Shown: in pieces, positions 5,855 to 5,872 of the stretch
Position numbering within the stretch: the stretch's first letter is position 1
How the letters are laid out: each line of letters opens with the position of its first letter
Assembly: GCA_003648395.1 (NCBI GenBank)
Contig: QMPB01000326.1
Coordinates: forward strand, 1-5,872
Reading direction: 5' to 3'
Length of the DNA stretch: 5,872 nt
Origin: Bacteroidota bacterium
GTDB taxonomy: Bacteria > Bacteroidota > Bacteroidia > Bacteroidales > UBA1556
Made by a program: the position numbers and the translations under genes
Notes under the pieces: generated by a model
Told to the model about the DNA's origin: nothing
The model's database searches: none
Seen by the model: the letters and a program-made list of their open reading frames with translations, nothing else

Positions 5855-5872
5855 CTGATGAAATAATTTAAA

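Noticed and set aside
5828..5866. Twelve-codon frame MLNKLLFIFLMK after the DUF4249 gene, resembling the start of a signal peptide
   Set aside because: It stops at once, overlaps the possible terminator, and its hydrophobic look follows from AT-rich sequence; a frameshifted gene beyond the right edge cannot be judged from here.

Overview
The window looks like an accessory chromosomal region of an AT-rich Bacteroidota. Three things point there: G+C is about one third by eye; start codons follow A-rich leaders with no Shine-Dalgarno sequence; and both gene groups have a TAnnTTTG -7 box, the Bacteroidota promoter signature. The pairing of a TonB-dependent receptor that carries an N-terminal carboxypeptidase-regulatory-like domain with a DUF4249 lipoprotein is also typical of this phylum. 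I cannot name a genus.

Layout. Positions 1-2291 hold a leftward operon of three tightly spaced genes. In order of transcription they are a small stand-alone PqqD-like protein (2291-2040), a CarB-like ATP-grasp ligase (2038-995), and a fold-III PLP-dependent amino acid decarboxylase (959 to beyond the left edge, last third missing). Positions 2292-2620 are a divergent intergenic region. It holds a predicted leftward promoter (about 2440-2471), a leader of about 140 nt with a strong hairpin (2393-2418), and a predicted rightward promoter (-7 box at 2577-2584). Positions 2621-4984 encode a complete 787-residue TonB-dependent outer membrane receptor. After 11 nt, 4996-5805 encode a 269-residue DUF4249 surface-type lipoprotein. 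The last 67 nt hold only a weak possible terminator.

How the genes may work together. The leftward set combines a peptide-recognition fold (PqqD/RRE), an ATP-dependent carboxylate-amine or carboxylate-thiol ligase, and an amino acid decarboxylase. This is the enzyme set expected of a small biosynthetic pathway that ligates an amino acid to a peptide or carrier and decarboxylates it; BtrJ/BtrK in butirosin biosynthesis are the nearest analogy known to me. No radical SAM enzyme, carrier protein or precursor peptide is visible, so the product is unknown, and missing genes may lie left of position 1. The rightward pair is a predicted outer membrane uptake or export module of unknown substrate, distinct from SusC/SusD. 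Whether the two divergent modules are functionally linked is only inference from adjacency.
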